From: Phlebotomus papatasi
Taxonomy: Eukaryota > Arthropoda > Insecta > Diptera > Psychodidae
Length of the DNA: 64,000 nt
Assembly: GCF_024763615.1 (NCBI RefSeq)
Contig: NC_077224.1
Location: forward strand, 55,810,712-55,874,711
Reading direction: 5' to 3'
This document shows positions 1 to 9,957 of the stretch, piece by piece (position 1 is the stretch's first letter; each line of letters opens with the position of its first letter). A model generated the notes under the pieces. The model did no database searches and was not told where the DNA came from. It worked only from the letters and a program-made list of their open reading frames with translations. The position numbers and the translations under genes are program-made.

Positions 1-477
1 ACTTTTGGGGTATAAAATCCAAGCCATGAGACGAGTTGGAGCATATCGTAAAACATGGAACGCTTTGTTACTCTTTTAACAACAGAAAGGTGATAATTTC
101 AACGAGTTATTGCGCAATTTAATCTGTTCACACTCATGATGTTCTGTAAAATCTTTTTGCTGACCAAATTTATAGTCAGAATTTTTAATTGATGATAAAC
201 AAAAAAGGAATAAATAAAATAATTTTGATCAATAAAGACTTCAATTTGGTTAGAAATTTTTTTTTAAACAGGAAAAATTTTAATTTTAAGAATTTTCTTA
301 ATCTAAAATATGTGTCGGCGGATGCATAAAAGAGTCAATTTAGTTAGAATGGTTATACAATGTTAAAATTTAGCCACTAAAATACCTAAATCAGTACAGG
401 AACTGGTATTTTTAATTTATATATTTAACCACAAAGATATTTGCTAGTAAAGTAATAATCTCTTTGTATTCCTTTTA
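1..477. other. AT-rich stretch, nothing recognised
   Basis: No repeat shared with the rest of the window, no convincing open frame and no RNA gene seen. It precedes the first AC repeat. Confidence 0.5.
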
Positions 478-1726
478 CCGCTCGAACTCCACAGAGAGCA
501 GAATACAAAATCCCTCGATTTTGAGTAAAATACTTATATCGAATTTCGACTCCTTACCCCCAAAGGATAACATTTTGATAGACACAGAACCTGTCCTTTC
601 AATCGTTATCCCGCACCTAGAAATCAAACGGTTGGAGATAAAGATTTTAAACCTTCGCGGACTTATGGGACTTTAGACCTCCATAAGTCGATGATCCTGG
701 GACCATAACCAAAAAGACATGTTTTTGGAATTGCTCGAAAACGCCCCGAGCAATTTTTTTTATTTTTTGGCTATGTTTTACCTTAGAGATTTAGGCAGAC
801 ATTTCGTTCTTATACGAAAATATCCTTGAATCATTCCTAGTAACGATTTTCAAGGTAAAAGGTTTAAAATGCGTTACGGCGTTATCACACTTACACATTA
901 AAATTTTAATGTGATTCACATTAATTGTCGCTTGTGAGCGTCCACATATGTTATTTTTGTCTTTGAGTCACTTAATATTTGGGGTTTTTCTATTTTTTGA
1001 TAAAGAAGTGGACTTGGCCTGCAAAAATAAGTTGAAATTTACCTAAAGCATAAATATTTTTCACATTAAAAAATTAAAGAGAAAATCGCATCAATTTTCG
1101 CGCATTAATGCTATAAATCAATATATATCAAATTTTGCGGGCCAAGTCTACTTTTTTATCAACAAATAGATCAAATTTTGAATATAAAATGATTCAAACA
1201 CACAAATAACACATTTTGGACTCTCACCAGCGACAATTAATATGAATCATATTAAAATTTTAATGTGCAAGTGTGATAACACAGTTAGAGAGCGCATTTC
1301 TCAACCGAATGCTATCATGTCTAAAGTAGTTGGAAAGGTCTTGGTATTCTTCACAAATTTGAGCCAATTTCAATCGGTTATGGACCGGTGAGGAACTGGT
1401 TCATAACCAATAACTATTTTTTATCCAAAATTCAATTATATTACTCCTAAGGTATTTTGGACAATGTTTTGAGTAATTTATAAATCGGTTAAAAACGGTT
1501 GTGAATCGGTAATGAGCCGATTATGAACCGATAAGTAATTTTTGTTCGAGAATCAATTTTATTATCCTTAAAACTATATTGTGGGATCCTTTGATTGATT
1601 TATGAATGGGTTCGAATTGAATGAGAACCGGAAAATGGTAAATGATGCGAAATTATTTTTGAGGTATTCCATCTAAAAGTCACGAGTTCGAGAACTTCGG
1701 AAAGCCTGAGACGCTTTTCCACCCCA
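478..1726 (+). mobile_element. AC composite repeat, copy 1, interrupted by foldback B
   Basis: The left part starts with CTCGAACTCCACAGAGAGCA and runs to a block ending near position 860. The right part resumes at 1281 with a 'GAGCGCATTTCTCAACCGAA' block, rich in repeated CGGTT/AACCG words, and ends in a small AAAGC..GCTTT stem followed by CCACCCC near 1726. The same left and right parts are neighbours, in the same order, at 20.96-21.87 kb, at 30.6-32.1 kb and (reverse) at 32.4-33.03 kb, so I treat them as one dispersed element of about 0.9-1 kb. No coding capacity and no clear TIR are seen. A hairpin close to the right end could suggest a Helitron-like end, but no diagnostic terminus was recognised. 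Confidence 0.7.
881..1280. mobile_element. Foldback MITE B (400 bp)
   Basis: The left arm (881 to about 1015) and right arm (about 1141 to 1280) are inverted copies of each other over about 135 bp. They begin GTTATCACACTT and end AAGTGTGATAAC. The arms contain a further internal palindrome (TTAAAATTTTAA). It sits inside the AC repeat between its two conserved parts, so it inserted later. A partial second copy lies at 40452-40552. No clean target duplication was identified. Confidence 0.8.
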
Positions 1727-3699
1727 TTTTCTTAAATATAAACTTATAATTGAAGCCAATAACAGAATAATGTCCAATTTATTTCATCTATTGAACAAAT
1801 TAATATTGAATATAGTTCATGTGTGCTTTTTATGCGAAATGCAAATCATACAACTCAATTTGCAATTCGTGCAATTTCTGAAGTGATGCTCAAGTTGTAC
1901 CATATGGAGGGAAATTTAAAAATTATGCATTGAATTCTCTAAAAAACAATAACTTTACGAATATTTGCTCGTAACGCCAGTAAAAAAGAATATGTACAAG
2001 TTTTCAAAAATAAGCAACAATATCGATTTCTCTCAGGCATGAAGCAGAATCGGCAAAAAAGAGGAAAATGTAAATGAAAGGACCAAAAATGTACTCTGGC
2101 AGTTTTCAGTTTTTCTTCAGCACAAATAATTCAGTGATACTTCAGTGGGAAAATCACCCATTTTATTCTATTGAACGAATGTGAGAAATGTGGATATAAA
2201 TTTCTCTTGCATATGGTATTGTAACAGAAGGAAAACTGTTGTTCACATCTCTTGCAATAAACCATTGATATCATTGAGGTAATTTTCCTGCAAGAACAGA
2301 CGAAAATTCTACGGAAACTACCTATATATTCTATCATGCATGTAGAGATATAATAGGGTTTTGAAATGTTCAAGATACCCTCAATTTGCCTAAGGCTTAG
2401 TCAATAATACTCGATTTCATGAGTTTATGAGTCAATTAAAAAGCGACTTTGTGTTATATTTTCCCCACAGCTAAGACGGAAAAGCTCCGTCAATTTCCGA
2501 TATCAAACCTCTCTAATTTTGACTTCTCCCTTAAATCCAACTCCCCATTCCAAAGGAAAACTTTATCCCAAAAAGGCACCCTTCATGATTTCCTGTCTCT
2601 TCTTTTTTTGTCAATTGCCGAAGGTGAAACCTGAGAAAAGGGGCGAATCTCGTTTGTCAAATCTTAAAGGTTTCCCTCCATCGTATTGAATAAAGATGAT
2701 GGAATACATCTGAAATAATCCTATTTCCCATTAGTTGATTCATCCGACTGAACAATATTGATCTGAAAGTCATTATTTTCATGATGGACATTTTTTCTGC
2801 GACCCATCCAGACAAACATTCGGAAATACACAAATTCCTTTGGGCCTCGCAATCCGATTTCAGATAAGGCGACAAAATTGACTTTCTGCATTGTGAAGAA
2901 ATCTTTATCGTTTTTATCCATACACTGAAATTTTTTCCTGATATTTTGCGATGTACGACCTTTTTTATGATCATTCGACGCAATGAACTTCCAATTTTGT
3001 GTAAAAAATGCCTGGGATAAGGATCTATAGAGATATACATAAACGGAGATTTATAAGATTTTGCTTTATTGAGAAATAAATGAAGTATCTTTTTTATAAA
3101 AGAATGGCTAAAGTCTAAAAGAATCTCAGCTAAATTGCCTGGAAAACAAGGTTATTCCACATTACCGACAAACTCTTGTTTGTAGAGCTTTTCGTCATCA
3201 AATATTTTTAAGACAAATTTGATAATATCGAAAGAAAAAATAATAAAAAAACTTATATTCTAAAATCCATAAAAATTTAAGAAAGTGTTCCACGCTATAA
3301 AAAGGTTCCGCAATAGTGCACATTCAATAACAATTAAATCTGTCTATTCTCAACAAGGGAGTATTATAAAGCTTAAATCATAAACAGTCGACTTTGCTTA
3401 CTTTTTCTGTCAAATCGACTTTAAAAAAATGGGCACGATAAGATAATGGCATAAAGTTTAAGGCCTTTACGTGTCGTATAAAATTAATATTATTATTAAG
3501 AAGAGGCGGAAGGAGAGATATATAATTTAATTTCATTTTAAATTGAAAAATTCGTGTATTAGAAAGGATGCATTCTAGTGGAGTAATACGATCAGTAAGA
3601 TATTAATTGTTTTCTGAACCATCTGAAAAGCAATTCGAGCAATGTTCCATTCGTGGCAACCGTGTTTCGGGCAGTTTTCGATTCGTTTCATACCTAGAG
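1727..3699. other. No recognised gene or repeat
   Basis: Unique-looking AT-rich DNA. A minus-strand frame at 2721-2885 is preceded by a splice-acceptor-like CAATGCAG and ends at a stop, but it has no recognisable domain or partner exon, so I do not call it a gene. Confidence 0.4.
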
Positions 3700-3830
3700 G
3701 GAAGTAGGGCACCTTTGAAATGGGGTAACTTTAAAAAGCATAATTTTATGATAAAGTGCTTTTATCTACACAATTGGTCATAAATTGATGATCCTACTTC
3801 TTAAATTTTAGAATTTAAAAGCAATTTTCC
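3700..3830 (+). repeat. Partial K-family MITE
   Basis: GAAGTAGGGCACCTTTGAAA followed by a second GGGGTAACTTTAAAA matches the doubled terminal motif of the K elements at 38.3 and 16.9 kb. The right terminus is missing. Confidence 0.45.
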
Positions 3831-4194
3831 AAAATCACTCTGAAACTGTAATTTTTCTCCCGGACTTTTAGGTATTTTTCTTCACTCTAACAATCACTAC
3901 ACTCAAAAAAAACTACTATAGAGGATAATAGTTTAATATGCGTAAAATATTACTACACAAAATTGATTCAGTGTTCTAGCAAAACTATTTTTTTATAAAT
4001 AAGCAATAAATTTTCAGAAGTGCATTTTACCGACCGAAACCGTAAATCTGCCAAGCCCCTAAGGCAAAGGTTACATTTTCAATTTTCAATTTCATCCTCG
4101 GCTGGCGTTATATAAACTTTATTTATTTTAATGTACTAGGCTATTTTCACTATTAGTTCGAAATAGTTCACACTATTTCGTAAAAATGTCCAGT
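3831..4194. other. No recognised feature
   Basis: AT-rich; contains only short local inverted repeats. Confidence 0.4.
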
Positions 4195-4318
4195 CCACTC
4201 AGACGTTTCAATCATTTACACCGGGCGGGAATCAAAGTCACAACTGGAACAGTCGAGCCGGAGGTCATATCGCCCAAGAGCCAAACGCTCTTACTAATTG
4301 CACCATGAACCCCCTCGT
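4195..4318 (-). mobile_element. tRNA-derived SINE, family E (partial)
   Basis: Read on the minus strand, a tRNA-like head shows an A-box-like segment (GGTGCAATTAGTAAGAGCG) and a degraded B-box region (GTTGTGACTTTGATTCCCG) followed by CCCGGTG. The same order and wording occur in the longer copy at 27.46 kb, where the B box is intact (AATTCGAGTCCCA). The D- and T-arm layout is that of a tRNA, but the lack of a closed acceptor stem and the presence of a second related copy argue for a SINE rather than a tRNA gene. Confidence 0.65.
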
Positions 4319-4685
4319 TTTATATACTTCTTGAACGAAAAATAAAATAATTACTGTTTCAAAATTATGTTTTTACTGCTCGAACTCAAATATAATCCAC
4401 ATTTTTTTTAATTTGTGACACGGATAAAGGCCAAAGGGCAAGACATATTTGACTTGCAGCCTTCGACGACCTCCTCCCCCGTAAGTCTTTCTTTCTTTTT
4501 CCATTCACTCCCATCCTTCACCTTCGAATCCATGGTTTTCGGTTTATTTCTAAAACGACTCTTTCGATTTCTGTATTTTCGAATATGTCGTTGTTTCGAA
4601 TATTTCGTCTTTGGACACCTATGTTCGATAATCATTTGATATCGAATTATCAAAGATCAAAGTTTAACCGCTTTGGGGGGCCTAT
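4319..4685. other. No recognised gene
   Basis: Overlapping open frames on both strands at about 4408-4653 are low-complexity and do not resemble a protein. A possible stub of the AC left end (CTGCTCGAACTC) lies near 4378. Confidence 0.35.
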
Positions 4686-4798
4686 TAGGTGAGATTCTTA
4701 ACAATCTCACCTACTATAATCCTAACAAAATTTCATGTCGTCCGATCGACCTCAAACTTGGCCAAAATGTGTTTCAGCACTTCCTGATCACGAATATA

Positions 4799-6081
4799 GG
4801 GGAGACCGGGGAGGTTTGGGACACTTTTTCATGTTTTGACTTTGAGACACTATTCCAAAAAACCACGATAGTGTATTACAATTTTATGCGGTCTATAGGA
4901 TACTTATGGGTATTGACTTTATAAAAAGTGCTCGATAGAACTTGGAAAACAACTGAGTTTTCTTGGAGAAGATAAAACATTTAACTTGACGCTTTGTCCC
5001 AAACCTCCCCGATGTGGGGCAGTATGGGACGCAAAAGGGGATGTTTGGGACGCGTTTTTTCTCGCATAATTTGTATTACTGAAACACGTTAATTAATTTT
5101 AAATACCAGATTAAAAATATTTCTGATAGAAATAAAAATGTTTCATCTTTTATTTCATACTTAGGAATTAATATCAATTTTATTTGTACAGTAGAGTCGT
5201 TTATTGTCAATCAATTATTTAAAGTATTTTCTTCTTATTTTCCATTTAACTTTATTTTCTTTTTTTTATTCTAAATATTGCAATCATGATTATCAAATTT
5301 CTCAGGCGAGTAGATTTTCTTGCAACTCTTAGTTTTGAATTCATTGATGGATTTCTGTTTGATTTTACGACAACTGCATTGTACCTGTTTTCTCATTATT
5401 TCTCTGAATTATCTTTTGCCTTGCCTTTTCTGGAGAACTTGTTCGAGCAATTTTCGAAAAAAATTGGTTTTAACTAGATTGGGCAAAGATCGAATATCCT
5501 CTGGGAAGGAATTATTGATTCCCAAGACAATGATGATTTAATTGTCCCTGTAGTTATAGAAATCTGCTGCACTGATAAACTTTTCACAAGAGGGAGATTT
5601 CCAGTATAAACTGGGCATTACTCTCCATTTTGACAATAAACAATTGCATACCACCTACAATCTTGTCGAAAATCAACGTCCCATTCATCCCCTTTCAGGT
5701 GTCCCAAACATCCCCACGTGTAGTTTTGGTATTTCAAACCTTTATGTAAAAAACAAGAGCGTATAATATCTGAAACTTTTATAAAAATATGTTCCCAGAT
5801 TACACTGCTACCTAATGAGATAAAAAAGTTTTGATTATATATCGCTGATATAAAATACAAAGAGGAAAAGTGAGACGTCAAAATATACGATTTTTATCAA
5901 TTTTTAAAAAAATGTTCATAGAATTAAAACAATGAAACTGAGGATATCCGTTCTTTTAGTCAAGATACATCTTAACATTGCCTACGATACAGTAATGGTT
6001 AAATCCCATTTATTTCAAAAATTAATTGAAAAAATCGCCTTGTACCACACTACCCCTGTCCCAAACCTCCCCGGTCTCCCC
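4799..6081. mobile_element. I element (1.28 kb TIR transposon remnant) nested in H
   Basis: The TIR is near-perfect: left GGGGAGACCGGGGAGGTTTG, right its inverse ending CCGGTCTCCCC. TA flanks both ends (4797-4798 and 6082-6083). Removing 4799-6081 plus one TA restores the H sequence seen intact at 8.1 kb (GAATATATG..). The TA target places it with Tc1/mariner/pogo-type elements by general knowledge. Further GTCCCAAAC words occur internally at about 4995 and 5700. Minus-strand frames around 5290-5880 are broken by stops and are not convincing as a transposase. Confidence 0.85.
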
Positions 6082-6239
6082 TATATGTGGCTATTTTACG
6101 TTCTCGGCCGGCCGGCTGGCCGGCCGCTCTTTGGAGCTTAATAGCTCCTAAACTAAAAAAGATATCGACTTGCGGTTTTCGGCAAAGGTTATATATCGGG
6201 TGAAAATTGCAACTTGGTGCATAGACCCCCCACCCCCCA

Positions 6240-7465
6240 CCCCTCCTTCCGCCATTTTGAAGACCCCCCTTTTTTTGTTTTCTTTTATGGCATTCAGCGG
6301 ACTCAAATTTTAGTATGTTATAGCTGGGCCTTAGAGCTTTCCATCAATACCAAACTTAAGGTCCCCCGACCCCCCTGGCCCGAGCTATAAGGGTCCAAAA
6401 AAAATTTCTTAAAATGGCCATAACTCCGGTTCTAATTGTCAGAATTTAAAAAGTGAGGGCTTTTTGGAAAGCTCTCGTGAAATGCCACTTCCCCTTCTAA
6501 CATCGCAAGTTCATAAAACCACCGCTAGGGGCGCTTTTTTTAAAAAGAAAATTTTTAAATCTTAAAAGTTAAATAACTCAAAAATTCCATTGTGCATCGG
6601 GCTGAAATTTTAGTATGTTGTAGCCGTTGATTATACCTATCAAACAAAAAAAAACTTAAGTCGATCCATAACCCCTGACCCGAGCTATAAGGGGTCAAAG
6701 TTCGAACATTGACCGGCCTCTATCTCCGGTTCTAATTAACATAGCGACCTAAATTTTACCTTTTTGGTTTCGTCTCGATGAGCACTTTCAGATGGAAGTT
6801 CAAAAAGTCACCACAGGTGGCGCTGTGATAGCGTCAAAATTCATCGAAATTCAAAGTCACTTTTCTCAAAAACGGCATTGTGCAAGTTAATGAAATTTTA
6901 GTATGTTATAGTCCAGTCTAGGACGTTTCCAAAATGGTGCGTAAGTGCGCTGTGGTTTCAATAGAACCGGAGATATGAGGGGTCAAAGTTCACAAAATTC
7001 AAAAAATCATATCTCCGGTTCTATGTGACCGATTTTGATGAATGAGGGCTTAAACGAAAGATCTCACCAAATGCTACAACTTTATAGAATATTTGAACTT
7101 CGTGGGACCAACACCAGGGGCGCCACAGTCGAAAAACCAATTTCAATATCACATAACCTCAATTATCTCGACTGTCGCTGAACCGATTTTGATGATTACT
7201 TCGACACAATTGTAGAACACATTTGTCTCTACATTTCGTCCATACATCATTTTCCGCTCAGACTACGCTATCACTCCGATTTTGCCGTTTAAGTGTGAAA
7301 AAAATGATTTTTCCAATAATAACGCTTTGAAATCACTCAGATGCCAATTTGACTGCCTCTACTCCACCAAGCCACTTAAAATAGGGTTTTAAATGGAAAG
7401 TCCCACAAAATACAACAATTCTTTGAAATAGTTGAAGCTCAACAAATGACTACTTGGGGCACTCT
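6240..7465 (+). repeat. Degenerate tandem array, about 0.3-kb unit, 4 units
   Basis: Landmarks recur in the same order: TTTTAGTATGTT at about 6308, 6608 and 6897; CTCCGGTTCT at 6424, 6724 and 7013; and a GGGGCGC-type motif at about 6530, 6820, 7120 and 7456. Spacing is 289-300 bp, with a longer last unit. Between landmarks the units are well diverged. It lies inside H. No coding frame spans the units. Confidence 0.75.
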
Positions 7466-7837
7466 GGATGAAAAAACGAGTTAAGAAACAAAAAACCTCG
7501 CTTATCTTGGCTTCTGAGTAATCGATGAGATCATGTTCTATGGGAAAATTATAGATAACATTCTGGTCTACATTTCACCCATATATCACTTTTGTGCCAG
7601 TTCATCCAAATCCTTGATATTTTGGTTTAAATACAAAATTTGCATAATTTTACGAATTTGATTCAAGATAACTGAATGGCGTCTCCCAACTTCAGCTCTA
7701 AATCGAATTTGCATGCACTCCGAGCTAGCTCACGTTAAGAATCTCACCTACATAAGCCGGTTAGGATTATCTGTCCCTTTTTCAACTGATTTGTTTATAT
7801 TTGGATTGTTTTGAAAGATCTTAAAATTTCTAACCCG

Positions 7838-7915
7838 AGTGCATTGGACTTAATCGATATTGAATCGGTAGTGAGTTCGAGTACTTCACAAAGCTTTGCA
7901 ATCTCTTTTTTCTAA
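7838..7915 (+). repeat. Right-end fragment of the AC/C repeat
   Basis: GAATCGGTAGTGAGTTCGAG followed by TACTTCACAAAGC and a T-run matches the right terminus of the C part elsewhere (for example 24.0 and 28.0 kb). Confidence 0.55.
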
Positions 7916-8053
7916 AATTTGTTTTCATTATTTTTGTCAAAAAGCACAAGATTAATGATATTTATTAACAATAATTATTAGAAGGAATAAAAAATATAAT
8001 TTAAGATCTTTTTCTGAAAATCTTCCACTAAAATTCTCAAAATATTTTCATAT

Positions 8054-8229
8054 TAGGTGAGATTCTTAACAATCTCACCTACTATAATCCTAACAAAATT
8101 TCATGTCGTCCGATCGCGCTCAAACTTGGCCAAAATGTGTTTCGCCACTTCCTGATCACGAATATATGGGGGGCTAAGTTACGTTCCCGGCCGGCCGGCC
8201 GGAGGTGAGATTGTTAAGAATCTCACCTA
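8054..8229 (+). mobile_element. H-mini, complete 176-bp deletion derivative
   Basis: It starts TAGGTGAGATTCTTAACAAT and ends with the exact inverse, giving a 27-bp TIR that is itself nearly palindromic. The flanks carry ATAT on both sides (8050-8053 and 8230-8233), a plausible 4-bp target duplication. About 110 bp after the left TIR match the long H at 4.7 kb, followed by a GGCCGGCCGGCCGG block and then the right TIR. It is non-coding, so it must be mobilised in trans. Confidence 0.85.
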
Positions 8230-8385
8230 ATATGGAAAAATGTGCATTGAAAAAGAGAAAGTGGAGACTTAGAGAAAAATCAAGAACAAGTGAATAATAT
8301 AGGGAAGTGGGATTATCTTCCGAGAACCCTAAGTCGCTTTATCTAACCGTATGATCTCTAAATCTTATAGAATGGATACCCCGAA

Positions 8386-8833
8386 AGATGCCACTACCCT
8401 ATTTAATGTCATACCTTCACTGAGAAAAAAAACAGGGATGAGTTTAACTTTTTTTCCTCATAACTTTAACACTTTTTAGGTGTAAAAATATATCAACATT
8501 TTTTTAATGTTAATTTTACACCTTTTTAAGGGTAAAATTAACATGGAAATGAGTAACTTTAACCCCTAATACACCTTAAAAGCATAATATATACACCGAT
8601 TTCGGATCAATACTGCAGGGTAAAATAAACATTTCCGGAATATTATTTTAACTTTTTCGGATTTCTCTCAGTGTTGAATAAAAGGGTATTTTTCAATATT
8701 ACGATATTTAGGAATTATGAAATATCTGCAACAATCACTATTGTAAATATTTAATAATTAAATAATATCGTAATAGTATTGAAAAAATATCCTTTTATTC
8801 AAGGTGGCATGAAATGGGGTAATGGCATCATTC
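8386..8833. mobile_element. N MITE interrupted by J
   Basis: The outer arms GATGCCACTACCCTATTTAA (left) and the inverse near 8795-8829 pair. Past the J insertion the arms continue as TTGAATAAAAGGGTATTTTT, pairing with its inverse at about 8767-8805. The uninterrupted right arm shows what the left arm looked like before J landed. Confidence 0.75.
8418..8673. mobile_element. J MITE copy 1 (256 bp), nested in N
   Basis: Ends are CACTGAGA.. and ..TCTCAGTG. A second copy at 9551-9801 aligns along its whole length. TT occurs on both sides. The opposite arm of N reads ACCTTGAATAAAA where the interrupted arm has CCTT[J]TTGAATAAAA, so exactly TT was duplicated. Confidence 0.85.
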
Positions 8834-8924
8834 AAAACGAGCGGACGAAACGAATATATAGTGTTGCATCGTATTTCGTAAAATCTCATGGTCAAAAAAT
8901 TATACTAACACAATCGAATAAAAT

Positions 8925-8968
8925 AGGAATTATATGCATAACTGTCTCTGTGGAGTTCGAGCAATAAA
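8925..8968 (-). repeat. AC repeat, terminal fragment
   Basis: CTGTCTCTGTGGAGTTCGAG followed by CAATAAA is the inverse of the AC left end at 478. Confidence 0.6.
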
Positions 8969-9489
8969 AGAATTCTCACAAGCTGAACTGAACAATCAGG
9001 AATAAATGCATTTTTATTCTCTTTGAACAGGACGACTTATTGCATTTGGGGCCTGGAAAAAAAAGCACAAAGCTCTTTCATATGTATGCAGTAGAATGTT
9101 TTATCGTAGAAGATGGAGTTTTAGCCAAGATACAGAAGAAATAGGAATAAAATAAAACTCACAAGTTCCTTTTCTATTGAGGAAAATATTTTTTTGTGCA
9201 CTATAAATACTTTTCTCTAGTCTTTTTAACATCCTTCTTTCCTTTCCAAAGCGGTTTTGTATTTTTTTTTTTCTACTTGGGAAATAATACATTCTTGTAT
9301 CTCGAAAAGCTCGAAGAACGACTTAAGCCCAAAGGTATTGTGAATACGTGCTCTCAGTTGGAATTTTTCTTGTAGGGAGACATCAAATAATAGTCTTGTA
9401 AAGACAAGAAAATACCATACTATCCCTAGTTTTTCCACCTTTTCTTGTTGCAAAAATCAGAAAACGATTTAAATGCAAAAATAAGAATA
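8969..9489. other. No recognised feature
   Basis: AT-rich; short minus-strand frames between 9101 and 9453 overlap each other and show no domain. Confidence 0.4.
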
Positions 9490-9880
9490 GGGAAACCGTA
9501 CCAAATTCAGGATAGGTTGCACGTAAGCCCCAATATGTTCTTAGTTTGAACACTGAGAAAAAAACAGGGTGCGATTAACATTATTTCCTCAGAAATTTAA
9601 AACTTTTTAGATGTAAAAATTATCAACATTTTTTAATGTTAATTTTACACCTTATTAAGAGTAAAATTAAAATGAAAAAGGATACCTTTAACACCTAATA
9701 CACCTAAAAGGGTAATATTTACACCGATTTTGGATAAATACTGTAGGGTAAAATTAACATTTCCGGAATGTTATTTTAACTTTTTCGGATTTCTCTCAGT
9801 GAAGCATTAAAGAGCATTGTTTAAACCTTAAAGAGTAACTCTTCGTCTTTGTTTCTTCTAAAATAGTCCCTATACATCAA
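9490..9880 (+). mobile_element. O MITE fragment interrupted by J
   Basis: The left end GGGAAACCGTACCAAATTC and the block GTTGCACGTAAGCCCCAATA match O at 61450 onward. After the J insertion the match resumes with CTTTGTTTCTTCTAAAAT (compare about 61590). The right TIR is missing. Confidence 0.65.
9551..9801. mobile_element. J MITE copy 2 (251 bp), nested in O
   Basis: CACTGAGAAAAAAACAGGGT to GGATTTCTCTCAGTG. AA is present on both sides (9549-9550, 9802-9803). It is colinear with copy 1, with scattered substitutions and small indels. Confidence 0.85.
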
Positions 9881-9893
9881 AAAGTAATGTGCT

Positions 9894-9957
9894 GGACATA
9901 CTTACGACTTAAGCCTAGAGACGACTTAAGGTAATGGATTAAGTCGTAAGTGTATCC
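9894..9957. mobile_element. U micro-hairpin element (64 bp)
   Basis: GGACATACTTACGACTTAAG at the left pairs with TTAAGTCGTAAGTGTATCC at the right, with a second GACGACTTAAG inside. A longer related copy lies at 30957-31060. Confidence 0.65.

Larger units (their letters stand above)
4686..7750 (+). mobile_element. H element, long form (about 3 kb), palindrome-tipped
   Basis: The left end is a near-palindrome (TAGGTGAGATTCTTAAC then AATCTCACCTA). The right end carries an inverted, diverged version (CACGTTAAGAATCTCACCTA). The first 110 bp and a GGCCGGCC-rich block at about 6105-6125 match the complete 176-bp derivative at 8054-8229, which fixes the identity of the left end. The right end resembles sequences at 52.5-52.77 and 63.4-63.54 kb, so homology may extend some 20 bp past 7750. 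The interior holds the nested I element and a degenerate tandem array. No transposase-like frame was found, so it is non-autonomous or decayed. No target duplication is seen at this copy. Confidence 0.65.

Noticed and set aside
2657..3040. 127-codon minus frame and an overlapping frame with an acceptor-like site
   Set aside because: Two competing frames on the same strand, neither with a family motif; no polyadenylation signal or second exon seen.
4195..4318. Possible tRNA gene on the minus strand
   Set aside because: The B box is degraded and the sequence is shared with the longer SINE-E copy.
5286..5881. Transposase remnant inside element I
   Set aside because: Frames on both strands are short and stop-ridden, with no catalytic triad or helix-turn-helix that I can point to.
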